NCBI GenBank assembly: GCA_015061685.1
Contig: SUWD01000004.1
Span: 111,284-175,283 of the forward strand
Direction: 5' to 3'
From: Lentisphaerota bacterium
GTDB lineage: Bacteria > Verrucomicrobiota > Lentisphaeria > Victivallales > Victivallaceae
DNA: 64,000 bases
In this document: one piece after another, positions 37,922-46,227 of the stretch
Layout: every line of letters starts with the position of its first letter
Numbering within the stretch: the stretch's first letter is position 1
Translations under genes and position numbers: made by a program
The notes under the pieces: generated by a model
The model's database searches: none
Told to the model about the DNA's origin: nothing
What the model saw: only the letters and a program-made list of their open reading frames with translations

Positions 37922-37925
37922 ATTA

Positions 37926-38705
37926 TCACTCCTCATCAGCAAGGAACAAAACTTTGCCGGTTATGGGATTGAGTTTCATCACCATAAAGTTGTCTTCATT
38001 GTCATACTGATAGTTATCATTGGTAAAACGTGCTTCGGTAAAGAAAAACAACAACACGGATCCGGTGTCAGAGCAGCCGCCGAATGGACTGAAAATCAAT
38101 GCCCGACGGTTCTCATCACACCCGAGAGCTTTCATATCAGCATCAACAGGCTCCTCTGTCTCGCCGACAGTTTCCTTATCCACCTCCAGATCAGTCAATA
38201 TTCCTGCTCCGGTAAATTGGTCATCAATACCGGACGCCAGAGAAACATTGGGCTTCCCGGAATCATTCCCGTTGAGATTCAGCAAACCGCTGCTGCGTTT
38301 GCCTTCCTCCACATACCAGTCTTTCCGAGATACGATCCCCACCAGCATGGCTCCGTCGGACATATTGCTCCAAGCTGAACCGGGAACCCAACCGGCAAAT
38401 TTCCACTTGTCTCCGTCTTTCTTGACAAAAGCGAAACGGTAACCTCCGCCGACAAAAGATTTCAATTTCGGGTCGATATCCTTGAAAGTCGAAGGCATAA
38501 CCATGGCGACATGTTTGCGGGATGCTACCGCTTTTGCCTGGGCGACCTCCATGCCGGTTTTGAAATTTGATGCCATCTGTTCAACTTTGTTACCGAGCAT
38601 CATCCGGCTGAATGCCGGAGTAAATATGCCGATAAGCAAGGCAGTAATAGCGATCACCGCCAGTAATTCTATCAGCGTAAAAGAGTGTTTTTTATACATT
38701 TTCAT
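37926..38705 (-). CDS. Pseudopilin, GspH-like (Verru_Chthon cassette D-like)
   Basis: 259 residues. Prepilin motif FTLIELLAVIAITALLIGIF; ASNFKTGMEVAQAKAVASRK resembles the GspH region before its soluble domain. It is first gene of the cassette, downstream of the promoter at 38742-38770. Confidence 0.85.
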   Translation of the reverse strand: MKMYKKHSFTLIELLAVIAITALLIGIFTPAFSRMMLGNKVEQMASNFKTGMEVAQAKAVASRKHVAMVMPSTFKDIDPKLKSFVGGGYRFAFVKKDGDKWKFAGWVPGSAWSNMSDGAMLVGIVSRKDWYVEEGKRSSGLLNLNGNDSGKPNVSLASGIDDQFTGAGILTDLEVDKETVGETEEPVDADMKALGCDENRRALIFSPFGGCSDTGSVLLFFFTEARFTNDNYQYDNEDNFMVMKLNPITGKVLFLADEE

Positions 38706-38741
38706 CGCAGTACCTCAATGGTTTTCCACACTGTCGGAGAT

Positions 38742-38770
38742 ACTATAGACTGCAACTCTGATTTTTTCAA
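38742..38770 (-). promoter_or_regulatory. Sigma70-type promoter of the pseudopilin cassette
   Basis: On the minus strand TTGAAA, 17-bp spacer, TATAGT, 37 bp before the first pilin ATG. Confidence 0.7.
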
Positions 38771-38774
38771 CAGA

Positions 38775-38827
38775 AATCAGGCAGAAAAAACCAAAAAAAT
38801 GTGAAATTTTTTTCTTTTTTTCTGATT
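38775..38827. terminator. A/T-rich dyad between the GH36 gene and the pseudopilin promoter
   Basis: AATCAG (38775-38780) pairs with CTGATT (38822-38827), and nearly all bases between pair as runs of A against runs of T around a GTGA loop. It could terminate the GH36 transcript or act as an upstream element of the adjoining -35. Its role is not resolved. Confidence 0.5.
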
Positions 38828-38885
38828 GTAAAAACAAATGCCGTTTTTTTCGACGGTAAACAGTGGCGTATTCTGCAATGACGGC

Positions 38886-40937
38886 TTACCGGATCCCGGA
38901 AATTTTATACAAGCCGGCGGTATGCCGCAAATGCATATTCTCAACAAGAATCGTTTTCAAACCGTAACGCATCAATTCAGCACCGCTTTTGATCATAAGT
39001 TCACTCTGATCATCAAAAAGTTTTTCGATCCGGTACTCCTGGGCCGGATCCAGATTTTTCAGCCGGAAATTGCGAACCGCACGCCGGGACATACTGTTGC
39101 TGAAAACAAACAGCAAAGAGTCGGTGGTGTCATCCCCCTGCATTTGAAAGACAAAATACTTTTCACTGTCAGAAACTGCCAAATCCGGCTCTGTCAGCAG
39201 AAAAACATGGGAGTCAATAAAAAAACGGCGGTTTTCTTTGTAATAACTGATACAGGTTTTGATTCTGTTTTTGATTTCAGGAGACAATTCAGCAAGATCA
39301 CCACTGAAGCCCGGCACGCCGAGCAATCCGGAAACAAGAAGATACTCCGGATCAAAAAGAGCAGCTTCATCCCAAGTGCCCCCGGCACACGCCAAAACCT
39401 GATCACCATCATGGATGGGAGTTCTCCGTTCCGGAGCGGAACGCATGACCAGCCAATTCAAAGTTCTGCCCGGCAAAGTCCGCATAAATGCCCCCTGTCT
39501 GATCTTTAGAGTGTCAACGGGATTTGCATTGTCACTGACAAAAGAAACATCATACAGCCCGGCCGTGACCAGATCATTGCGAAGAGCCCCGGAACCGCAA
39601 TTTTCAAGAACCAATCCGGGCAAACACTCCCGGATCAGACGGATCTGATCATTCAGGATCGTGCAGTAACAACTCTGTTCAGTACCGTAAGCATCATAGC
39701 CGATACTGGCATTGAAGTCTATTTTCAAATATTCAGCACCGAATTTTTTAACGTTTTCAATGATCGTGTTGCGGAAAAATTCAGCGGCTTCCGGCTGGGT
39801 CAGATCGATCCGGGTGGAGTGTTCGGGGAACCATTCAGGATGCTCCTGCCGGATGGGGATGCCGGAAGCGAAACGTTCCGGTTCCAGCCAGAAACCGAAT
39901 TTCAACCCCGCCGCCCGGACTTCATCAGCAAAACTTTTCATATTTCCGAAAAACGGAGCTCCCTGCTTTTCCCGCCAGTCGCCGACATCGCTCCAGCCAT
40001 TGTTATAACCGAACCATCCGGCATCGACAACAAAAACTTCACAGCCGACCTCTTTGGCCGCCTGCAGCTGCCGGGATAACTGTTCCCGGGTAAAATCGGT
40101 AAAACGATAAAGCCAGCTGTTGTAAATCACCGGGGGCTGATGAAGAGAAAATTCGGTCAATCTCTTTTGCACCATATATTTATGAAGAAATGCACCGGCA
40201 TTGAAAATATCTTTACCGGCAATATCCTGAATAAATATTTCCGGCAATTCAACCGCTTTTCCCGGTTCCAGAGTAAGAAAAAGATCTGTATCACTCAATC
40301 CGGCTTCAAGAATCGCCGCCGGAGCTTCATTGCTCAAAATATCCGAATGTATATCAATAGTCCAGTTGCCCCGGGGAAGCACATGAAATGCCGCCGCATT
40401 TTTGTTTTCTTCATCCCGGATGATGCAAAAAGGAGTACTGCCGACCGTGGAACGGGCTGCCCGGCCGTGAAGATGGATATCCGCCCCGCATAACAACTGG
40501 GAACGCAGCTGATTTTCCATGCCCCAGCGGGAAATCTGGAAAAAAATCCTGTAATCGCCCGGAGAAAAACACCACCGGGGCACGGCACGGCGGATAACAA
40601 CCGGAGCATCGCCGGTATTGTACAATTTATAGTTACAGCTGATCAGATCAAAGCCGGTTTCAAACTTCCAAATGCACTCCATCCGGATAGTCCGCTTTTC
40701 ATCCGCCGCCGCAAAGTGGAAGCGATCCCCGGAACGGGAAATGATCTCATACCGCAGCTTGGCTCCCTCTAAACGGTGCTGATCAACACATATCACCGCC
40801 AGCCCGGAACAGGAATAATCATCTTCCCGGGTGTTGTGTCCACAGGTCATCCCGCAAAGGGAAGTCAGGGTCAGAGCAGAACTTTTTTCATCAAAAGAAA
40901 ATTGAGTTCCATTGGGAAAATCAAATATTTCAGCCAT
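38886..40937 (-). CDS. GH36-family alpha-galactosidase-type enzyme
   Basis: 683 residues. The N-terminal beta-sandwich precedes a TIM barrel: PPVIYNSWLYRFTDFTREQL, FVVDAGWF, GFWLEPE, and YLKIDFN with D407 as likely nucleophile; FVSDNANP carries D469 as likely acid/base. These are the Clan D (GH36/GH27) marks. There is no signal peptide, so it probably acts inside the cell on imported alpha-galactosides. It follows the (alpha/alpha)6 protein by 45 bp. True specificity (galactosidase or N-acetylgalactosaminidase) cannot be read. Confidence 0.9.
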   Translation of the reverse strand: MAEIFDFPNGTQFSFDEKSSALTLTSLCGMTCGHNTREDDYSCSGLAVICVDQHRLEGAKLRYEIISRSGDRFHFAAADEKRTIRMECIWKFETGFDLISCNYKLYNTGDAPVVIRRAVPRWCFSPGDYRIFFQISRWGMENQLRSQLLCGADIHLHGRAARSTVGSTPFCIIRDEENKNAAAFHVLPRGNWTIDIHSDILSNEAPAAILEAGLSDTDLFLTLEPGKAVELPEIFIQDIAGKDIFNAGAFLHKYMVQKRLTEFSLHQPPVIYNSWLYRFTDFTREQLSRQLQAAKEVGCEVFVVDAGWFGYNNGWSDVGDWREKQGAPFFGNMKSFADEVRAAGLKFGFWLEPERFASGIPIRQEHPEWFPEHSTRIDLTQPEAAEFFRNTIIENVKKFGAEYLKIDFNASIGYDAYGTEQSCYCTILNDQIRLIRECLPGLVLENCGSGALRNDLVTAGLYDVSFVSDNANPVDTLKIRQGAFMRTLPGRTLNWLVMRSAPERRTPIHDGDQVLACAGGTWDEAALFDPEYLLVSGLLGVPGFSGDLAELSPEIKNRIKTCISYYKENRRFFIDSHVFLLTEPDLAVSDSEKYFVFQMQGDDTTDSLLFVFSNSMSRRAVRNFRLKNLDPAQEYRIEKLFDDQSELMIKSGAELMRYGLKTILVENMHLRHTAGLYKISGIR

Positions 40938-40982
40938 AATATCTCTCCGGGAATGCCGCTTTATTGTTCCATTAAAGGCAGT

Positions 40983-42203
40983 TTACCATTTGAATTTATA
41001 AGGCGGTTGAGACGGGTCACACAATGGATCAATAAACGCAGTGTTGTGTTCTCCGCCGAGCCAGAAATTTTTGATTTTTCCTTCAACTTTCAACAACGCG
41101 ATCACCATGTAGGCGTTGGTTCGCATTTGAGTAAGTTTTCTGGGATCGGAACAATCGGAATCGGTCATTCCTTCAAAAGCACCGAAAAGTTTCGGATCAG
41201 CAGTGTCAAGGAGCTGCATTTCAAGAACTTTGTTAAAGGTTTTTTCGGCAGCAGCCAGTAAAACCGGATCTTGATGATAACGTCCGAGTTCATCGTAATA
41301 CATCAATGCTTGGGCCACGGCAGAGGATACGGCCTTTTTGCCATCGAAAAAATTTCCGTCTTCCTGCTGAACGGTGGTGAGGAAACGGGCAAATTTCCGG
41401 GCATGATCACGGAATTTTTCATCTTTGAAAATATCGGCCGCCGCCATAAGCATCTGGTTGCCGAAATCATCGTTAAAATTGTGCATCGTGGATTCCACCG
41501 AATTGGCCCCGTTTCTCGTTTGCACCTGATTGCTGAAAACAGAACGCTCCACGATAAGACTGCCGTCTTCGTTGAAAAAATCCCGGATGTATGTCTCGGC
41601 AATCGGACGCAATCCCAACTCGATATAGCGGGGGTCACGGGTCTGCATGAACAGGTCATGATAGAATAATCCGGTGCCGGACTGGAATGACCCTCTGGTA
41701 TAGTATTTGAAATTATTTTCATCCATGAATACAGCCCACAGTGGCCAAGAGCCGCACATACCATTACGCAAGTGCCACTCGGCAAAAAGTACGGCCCGGT
41801 CAAGGTATTCATCTTTTTGCGTGGCCTCATAAAGCCACACCAGACTCCATGCGGCAGTAGTTGCGTCACGAGGACAAAACTCAACGCTCTGGGGCGTACA
41901 CTCCCGGATCGCTCCGTAACGGGTCGGATCACGGTGATCCATCACCTGCAAACTCATGATGTAATGCCCTGCGTGTTCAGCACGGTCAAGATAGAGCGGG
42001 TCCCCGGTGCGTTTATACATCGCCAGCAGACAGGCAAGAAAAATACCGGTTTCCCAGCTGGTGGTGTAACACTCAAAGCCGGAAACGGAATTATAGATAT
42101 TCAATGTCCGCCCCTGATTGGCATTGAGCCGATCAATCACCTGATGCCGGATCATATGATCAACGGCGGTTTTAACTCTTTCAAAAATGATTGTTTTATT
42201 CAT
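40983..42203 (-). CDS. (alpha/alpha)6-barrel six-hairpin glycosidase-like protein
   Basis: 406 residues from the ATG at 42203; the alternative TTG at 42209 sits too close (4 nt) to GAGGAG. It consists of helices with repeating pattern TSWETGIFLACLLAMYKRTG, EFCPRDATTAAWSLVWLYEA and DEYLDRAVLFAEWHLRNGMC; toroid folds of this type occur in epimerases, lyases and glycosidases. FYHDLFMQTRDPRYIELGLR and NFNDDFGNQMLMAAADIF are further repeats. The exact family is not recognised. Because it is followed by a GH36 gene, a role in intracellular glycan breakdown is likely. Confidence 0.75.
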   Translation of the reverse strand: MNKTIIFERVKTAVDHMIRHQVIDRLNANQGRTLNIYNSVSGFECYTTSWETGIFLACLLAMYKRTGDPLYLDRAEHAGHYIMSLQVMDHRDPTRYGAIRECTPQSVEFCPRDATTAAWSLVWLYEATQKDEYLDRAVLFAEWHLRNGMCGSWPLWAVFMDENNFKYYTRGSFQSGTGLFYHDLFMQTRDPRYIELGLRPIAETYIRDFFNEDGSLIVERSVFSNQVQTRNGANSVESTMHNFNDDFGNQMLMAAADIFKDEKFRDHARKFARFLTTVQQEDGNFFDGKKAVSSAVAQALMYYDELGRYHQDPVLLAAAEKTFNKVLEMQLLDTADPKLFGAFEGMTDSDCSDPRKLTQMRTNAYMVIALLKVEGKIKNFWLGGEHNTAFIDPLCDPSQPPYKFKW

Positions 42204-43128
42204 TACCAATTATCTCCTCTTTACGATCAAACACAACGGTTTACCGCACAACAACCAATTCAAACTCAATCGTTCACCGTATAATATAAACAAACATCAA
42301 ACATTTTTCAATCTTTTTTTGAACGATTTATTCATTTTATCACAACTTTTCGCCGCCCTCCCAAAAATAGTTATTGTCTCATTTTTTGTGAAAAATCTTT
42401 CCTGCGGTGGTGCATTGCGGGCAATCTCTTGACAAATCAGCGGACGTTTTCGCAGTCATGTACGTTTAGTACACTCCTGCTCATCCGCCTTGATTTGTCT
42501 GCGACCTTGCCTCACACTGCATCCACCGGTTAGATCGAACCCGTACTTGCCGTTAACAAAAATGTTTGTTTATAAGCTTCTGTTACGGGTTTCACAAAAT
42601 TCGGGACATTATCCAAAAATAAAAAATATTTGCCGGAGCGAAGGCAACCCGGCAAGTAAAAAGATCACGTTTTTACATGCGTAAAAACTGAACGGTAAAA
42701 AAAACAAAATCGGTGAGACAAAAATATTTGCTGGAAAAGACGGGGCTCGACGGAGGAGCAACGCGACGACGTGCCGGAGCGAAGCGAAGGCAACCCGATG
42801 AAGTAAAGAGATCACGTTTTTACGCATGTAAAAACAATATCCGGAAAAAAACAAAACCGGAAAGGCAAATTTATTTGCCGGACCGGTTTGGTGTTTTTCA
42901 GAGTGATCCTTTACGATGATCGTAAAAATGGTACCCGAGACGGGGCTCGACGGAGGAGCAAAGCGACGACGTGCCGGAGCGAAGCGAAGGCAACCCGGCA
43001 AGTAAAGAGATCACGTTTTTACGCATGTAAAAACAATATCCGGAAAAAAACAAAACCGGAAAGGCAAATTTATTTGCCGGACCGGTTTGGTGTTTTTCAG
43101 AGTGATCTCTTTACGATGATCGTAAAAA
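42204..43128. other. Repeat-rich intergenic region
   Basis: Holds MITE-like copy B, one degenerate and two intact ~200-bp repeats ending at tRNA-Leu, and no gene that survives scrutiny. The open frames here read through repeats. Confidence 0.7.
42362..42622 (+). mobile_element. MITE-like dispersed element, copy B (core 42371-42613)
   Basis: 243-bp core, same ends as copies A and C. It lacks a 38-nt block (found in A and C between TTGCCG and TTAAC) that itself contains the palindrome TCACA-ACTTA-TGTGA. The flanks are CAAAAATAG and CAAAAATAA (8 of 9). In the hairpin GACAAATC (42431-42438) pairs with GATTTGTC (42492-42499), i.e. an A-U pair where copy A has G-C; loop GTTTA instead of GACA. Confidence 0.85.
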
Positions 43129-43138
43129 TGGTACCCGA
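42633..43138. repeat. Tandem ~200-bp repeats containing the 3' end of tRNA-Leu
   Basis: Two nearly identical units (42739-42937, period 199; 42938-43138, period 201) and a degenerate partial one (42633-42738). Each holds a GC-rich block, the palindrome GTTTTTAC-GCAT-GTAAAAAC, a terminator-like hairpin (AAACCGG/CCGGTTT enclosing GGCAAAT/ATTTGCC) and TTTACGA/TCGTAAA. The boundary between units repeats the last 22 nt of tRNA-Leu (42928-42949 equals 43129-43150). Confidence 0.85.
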
Positions 43139-43213
43139 GACGGGGCTCGAACCCGTACGCCTTGCGGCACAAGATTTTAAGTCTCGTGTGTCTGCCAATT
43201 CCACCACCCGGGC
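43129..43213 (-). tRNA. tRNA-Leu (anticodon UAA)
   Basis: 85 nt with encoded CCA. Acceptor GCCCGGG pairs with CTCGGGT (with G-U pairs), anticodon stem CGAGA/TCTTG, loop CTTAAAA with anticodon TAA, long variable arm TGCCGCAAGGCGTA and T-arm GGGTTCGAGCCCC. Class II tRNA. The terminator-like hairpin of the tandem repeat lies just downstream. Confidence 0.95.
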
Positions 43214-43262
43214 GCCATTAATATTCTATAATATATACTGCATTGGGGAGAAAATCAACAGC

Positions 43263-44852
43263 TTATACTGTTTTTTTCCGTTTGCGGCGTAAAATACTGA
43301 GAAATTCTTTCAATTCCGGAGCTTTGGAAAGCCACGCGAGAATCAGGAAAACCATACCGAAACAGATTCCGGTAAACAGGAGCAAAAGACAATCCGACCA
43401 GTATGATGTCCGGAAAAGTTTTTTCATTACCGGTAAAAACAACCGGACACATCCTCCGGCAAGCAGAGAAATAATTACCGAACGGACAGCCGAGAAAAAA
43501 GTTCTCCGGTAAAGCGGAAAACCGTCCTTTTTAAGCAATATAAGCAAAACAGTATTATTCACCCCGGAAGCAATGACCGTTGCCAATGCCAGACCGCCCT
43601 GTTTCAAGGGAAACATCAAAATCAAATTCAACGTGATGTTGACACAGATTGCCGCAAGCGAAACATAAAAGGGACGCTTCATATCTTTACGGGAGTAAAA
43701 TGCCGGCAAAATAACTTTCAGCGAACAAAAGAAAGGTATTCCAAGTCCGTAAAAAACCGCCACCATACGGGTCGCATCCAGATCATTCAAAGTGTAACGG
43801 CCGCCAAGACAGAGTACCCGCAAAATCTCAATATGGAAAAAAAGTACCGCCGCCGCCATAGGTGAACAGAAAAACCAGACGTGACGCATACTGAAATTCA
43901 ATTGTTCCCGCATCTCATCCCAGTTTTTCTCCGTCGCCGCATGGGTCATTGATGCCATCAATACCGCCCCCAAAGATACCGCAAACAGCCCGATGGGTAA
44001 ATCCACGATCCGGTCAACATAAGTCAACGCCGGAACCGCCTGATCACCAAGATAAAGTGCCAAAGTGCGGTCAATTACAAAACTGAATTGCAAAACACCG
44101 TAACCAAGCAACGCCGGCAAAGCAAGTTTGAAAACTTTTCCGGTGACAGCAAAGGAACGAAATGTTTCCCGGGAGAAAACAGGAAATCTGCCACAACTTT
44201 GAAGCATCCAGAGCATGAGCAGAAATTGCACCATCCCGGCAACCGGAGTGAGAACCGCCAAACCGGTAATCAAATGCCCCGGTGAAAGATCAAATAAAAC
44301 TCCGGCACTCAAACCGGCTATCATACAGATATTGAAAAGCAGTGCCGTCAACGCCGGACGGACAAATATACCGGCATAATTCAATACCGCCCCGATAACT
44401 CCGGTAAGGCAGATGAAAAAAGCATACGGCATGATCAAAGGGAGATATTCATAAACCCCGACAACTCTTTCACTGCTCAAAAATGCCGATCCGAAAAGAT
44501 CATGATATTTCCCCAGAAGCAATGCCCCACAGGAAACGACCGCAACGATCAATGCCAGCAATGCTCCAAGTACAGTTAAAATCTGTGCCAATTCACGACG
44601 GGCAGCAGGGATCCCCGATTCCCTTTCGGTCCCCGCAATGATCGGAGTAAGAGCTGTTCCCAACGCCCCTTCCCCCAGAAGACGGCGGAGCATATTGGGG
44701 ATCATCAAGGTCAAAAACCAGATACTGGCGGTAGTGCCGCCGCCAAGAGAAACCGCTTCCAACCGGACCCGGAGCAAGCCGAGTATCCGGCTGGCAAGAG
44801 TTGCTAGAGAAACCCCGAAACTGTTTTTCAGCAATTTTTTTTCATCGCTCAT
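43263..44852 (-). CDS. murJ: Lipid II flippase MurJ (MviN)
   Basis: 529 residues, about 14 membrane helices of the MOP superfamily. N-terminal LLKNSFGVSLATLASRILGL, then RRLLGEGALGTALTPI and KLALPALLGYGVLQFSFVID are typical. Moves lipid-linked peptidoglycan precursor across the inner membrane. It is last gene of the long minus-strand block; its start overlaps the upstream orf by 4 bp. Confidence 0.95.
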   Translation of the reverse strand: MSDEKKLLKNSFGVSLATLASRILGLLRVRLEAVSLGGGTTASIWFLTLMIPNMLRRLLGEGALGTALTPIIAGTERESGIPAARRELAQILTVLGALLALIVAVVSCGALLLGKYHDLFGSAFLSSERVVGVYEYLPLIMPYAFFICLTGVIGAVLNYAGIFVRPALTALLFNICMIAGLSAGVLFDLSPGHLITGLAVLTPVAGMVQFLLMLWMLQSCGRFPVFSRETFRSFAVTGKVFKLALPALLGYGVLQFSFVIDRTLALYLGDQAVPALTYVDRIVDLPIGLFAVSLGAVLMASMTHAATEKNWDEMREQLNFSMRHVWFFCSPMAAAVLFFHIEILRVLCLGGRYTLNDLDATRMVAVFYGLGIPFFCSLKVILPAFYSRKDMKRPFYVSLAAICVNITLNLILMFPLKQGGLALATVIASGVNNTVLLILLKKDGFPLYRRTFFSAVRSVIISLLAGGCVRLFLPVMKKLFRTSYWSDCLLLLFTGICFGMVFLILAWLSKAPELKEFLSILRRKRKKTV

Positions 44853-45586
44853 TGCATCACCGTTTCCAGAAGTAAGTACGCTTCCCGGTCGGCATTTTTG
44901 CCCGGATAAAAACAGATCTGCGGCGTTTCAGCCCCTGCCGGACGGATATGCCGGCATATTTTCTCCAACAATTTCACAGTAAGATAATTGCCCCCGGCGG
45001 CATCAAAACTGATCCGGAAACAACTGCTGTCAAAGGGCATCGCCGCAGAAAATTTCTCCAGAAACTCCAAAGCTCCCGGTTCGTGAGGATGCAAATCAAC
45101 CAGCGTGCGTACCGGTATAAGCAAAGAATTACGGAATTTTATAAATTTAGCAGGATCCAAAACCGCACTGCCGGGAATACGCAATTCCAAAACCGGTTTC
45201 AACCGGTATTTTTCCGTTATGCCGAAACAGCAACGCAGAATTTCCCGGAGATTTACCGCATAATCTGTATCAGAAAATGCCGCTTCCCAATCAACGCAAA
45301 GAGTTATTTCTTTTGCTCCCCAACGGGAAAAATCAGCACAACAAGCAGAAAACATGCGGAAATATTCCAGCTTTATCCCGCTCCCGGCACAGACCAGAGA
45401 ACTTAATGTGCGTGCTTCACGGCGGCCGCCGGCACGATGTAAACGTTTTTTCCACACCGGCGGAATAACCAAATCCGGTTCATCCCGGAGAAATGTGGGC
45501 AGCTCCAGAAAATCAACCTTTTCCAACCCCGGCAAATCATTGAGCTGTTTTGCCGATGCCACAGCTATTCCGTAATGCAGTTTCAC
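44849..45586 (-). CDS. Uncharacterised protein, TIM-barrel-like
   Basis: 245 residues; GTG start in a GTGA overlap with ribE. It is not recognised. Beta/alpha alternation (YGIAVASAKQLNDLPGLEKV, WGAKEITLCVDWEAAF, YRLKPVLELRIPG, IPVRTLVDLHPHEPG, CFRISFDAAGGNYL) suggests a small TIM barrel of the xylose-isomerase or AP-endonuclease type. No metal-site motif is obvious. It is tightly coupled between ribE and murJ. Confidence 0.6.
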   Translation of the reverse strand: MKLHYGIAVASAKQLNDLPGLEKVDFLELPTFLRDEPDLVIPPVWKKRLHRAGGRREARTLSSLVCAGSGIKLEYFRMFSACCADFSRWGAKEITLCVDWEAAFSDTDYAVNLREILRCCFGITEKYRLKPVLELRIPGSAVLDPAKFIKFRNSLLIPVRTLVDLHPHEPGALEFLEKFSAAMPFDSSCFRISFDAAGGNYLTVKLLEKICRHIRPAGAETPQICFYPGKNADREAYLLLETVMQ

Positions 45587-46224
45587 AGAAATCCCGCCTC
45601 CTGCAGAGTTTCCAGCGTTATCCCGGATTTCGCAGACGGCTGCTCACGCAATTCAAGCATCCGCAAAATGTAGCGCCCGATGACATCAAATTCCAGATTC
45701 ACCAAAGTCCCCGGAGTACGCTCTTTCAAAGCAGTATCCTGCAATGTTACCGGAATCAGACGTACTGCAAAATAATCCGATGCCGCTTCAACCACCGTCA
45801 AGGATACACCATCTATGGCTATACCGCCTTTTTCCACTACCAGAGCAGCAAATTGCGGATCAAGCCTGACCGCAAATTTAAAATCCCCGTCCGGCATCCG
45901 GCAGCATTCAATAACTTCAGCGGCAGTATCAATATGCCCCTGCACAATATGTCCGCCCAAACGGTCGCCCACACGCAAGGCACGTTCCAGATTCACCCGG
46001 CTGCCCGGAAGTAAACTTCCCAGATTGGTGCGGCGTAAACTCTCCTCAAGGGTGTGAAAAAGCAATTCACCTCCGGAGGCACTTTCCAGAGTCAGACAAC
46101 AACCGTTTACCGCAATGCTTTCACCGTAAACCGGTTCTGTAACCGGAAATTCCGGACGGATAACCAATTTGCCCGATGACCGGGAAATGATCTTTCCCAT
46201 CCCCTGTACCAACCCGGTAAACAT
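45583..46224 (-). CDS. ribE: Riboflavin synthase, alpha chain
   Basis: 213 residues with two lumazine-binding repeats: MFTGLVQGMGKI, then GESIAVNGCCLTLES, and in the second half GHIVQGHID, then AIDGVSLTVVEA. Converts two 6,7-dimethyl-8-ribityllumazine to riboflavin. It starts 3 bp after ribD and overlaps the following orf. Confidence 0.95.
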   Translation of the reverse strand: MFTGLVQGMGKIISRSSGKLVIRPEFPVTEPVYGESIAVNGCCLTLESASGGELLFHTLEESLRRTNLGSLLPGSRVNLERALRVGDRLGGHIVQGHIDTAAEVIECCRMPDGDFKFAVRLDPQFAALVVEKGGIAIDGVSLTVVEAASDYFAVRLIPVTLQDTALKERTPGTLVNLEFDVIGRYILRMLELREQPSAKSGITLETLQEAGFL

Positions 46225-46227
46225 CTC

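Noticed and set aside
42739..43138. CRISPR or rRNA-type repeat
   Set aside because: Units are 200 bp long, have no unique spacers and carry a tRNA tail.
42609..43292. Small proteins read across the repeats before tRNA-Leu
   Set aside because: They span repeat boundaries, hold duplicated segments, and one runs through the tRNA; no SD or homology.
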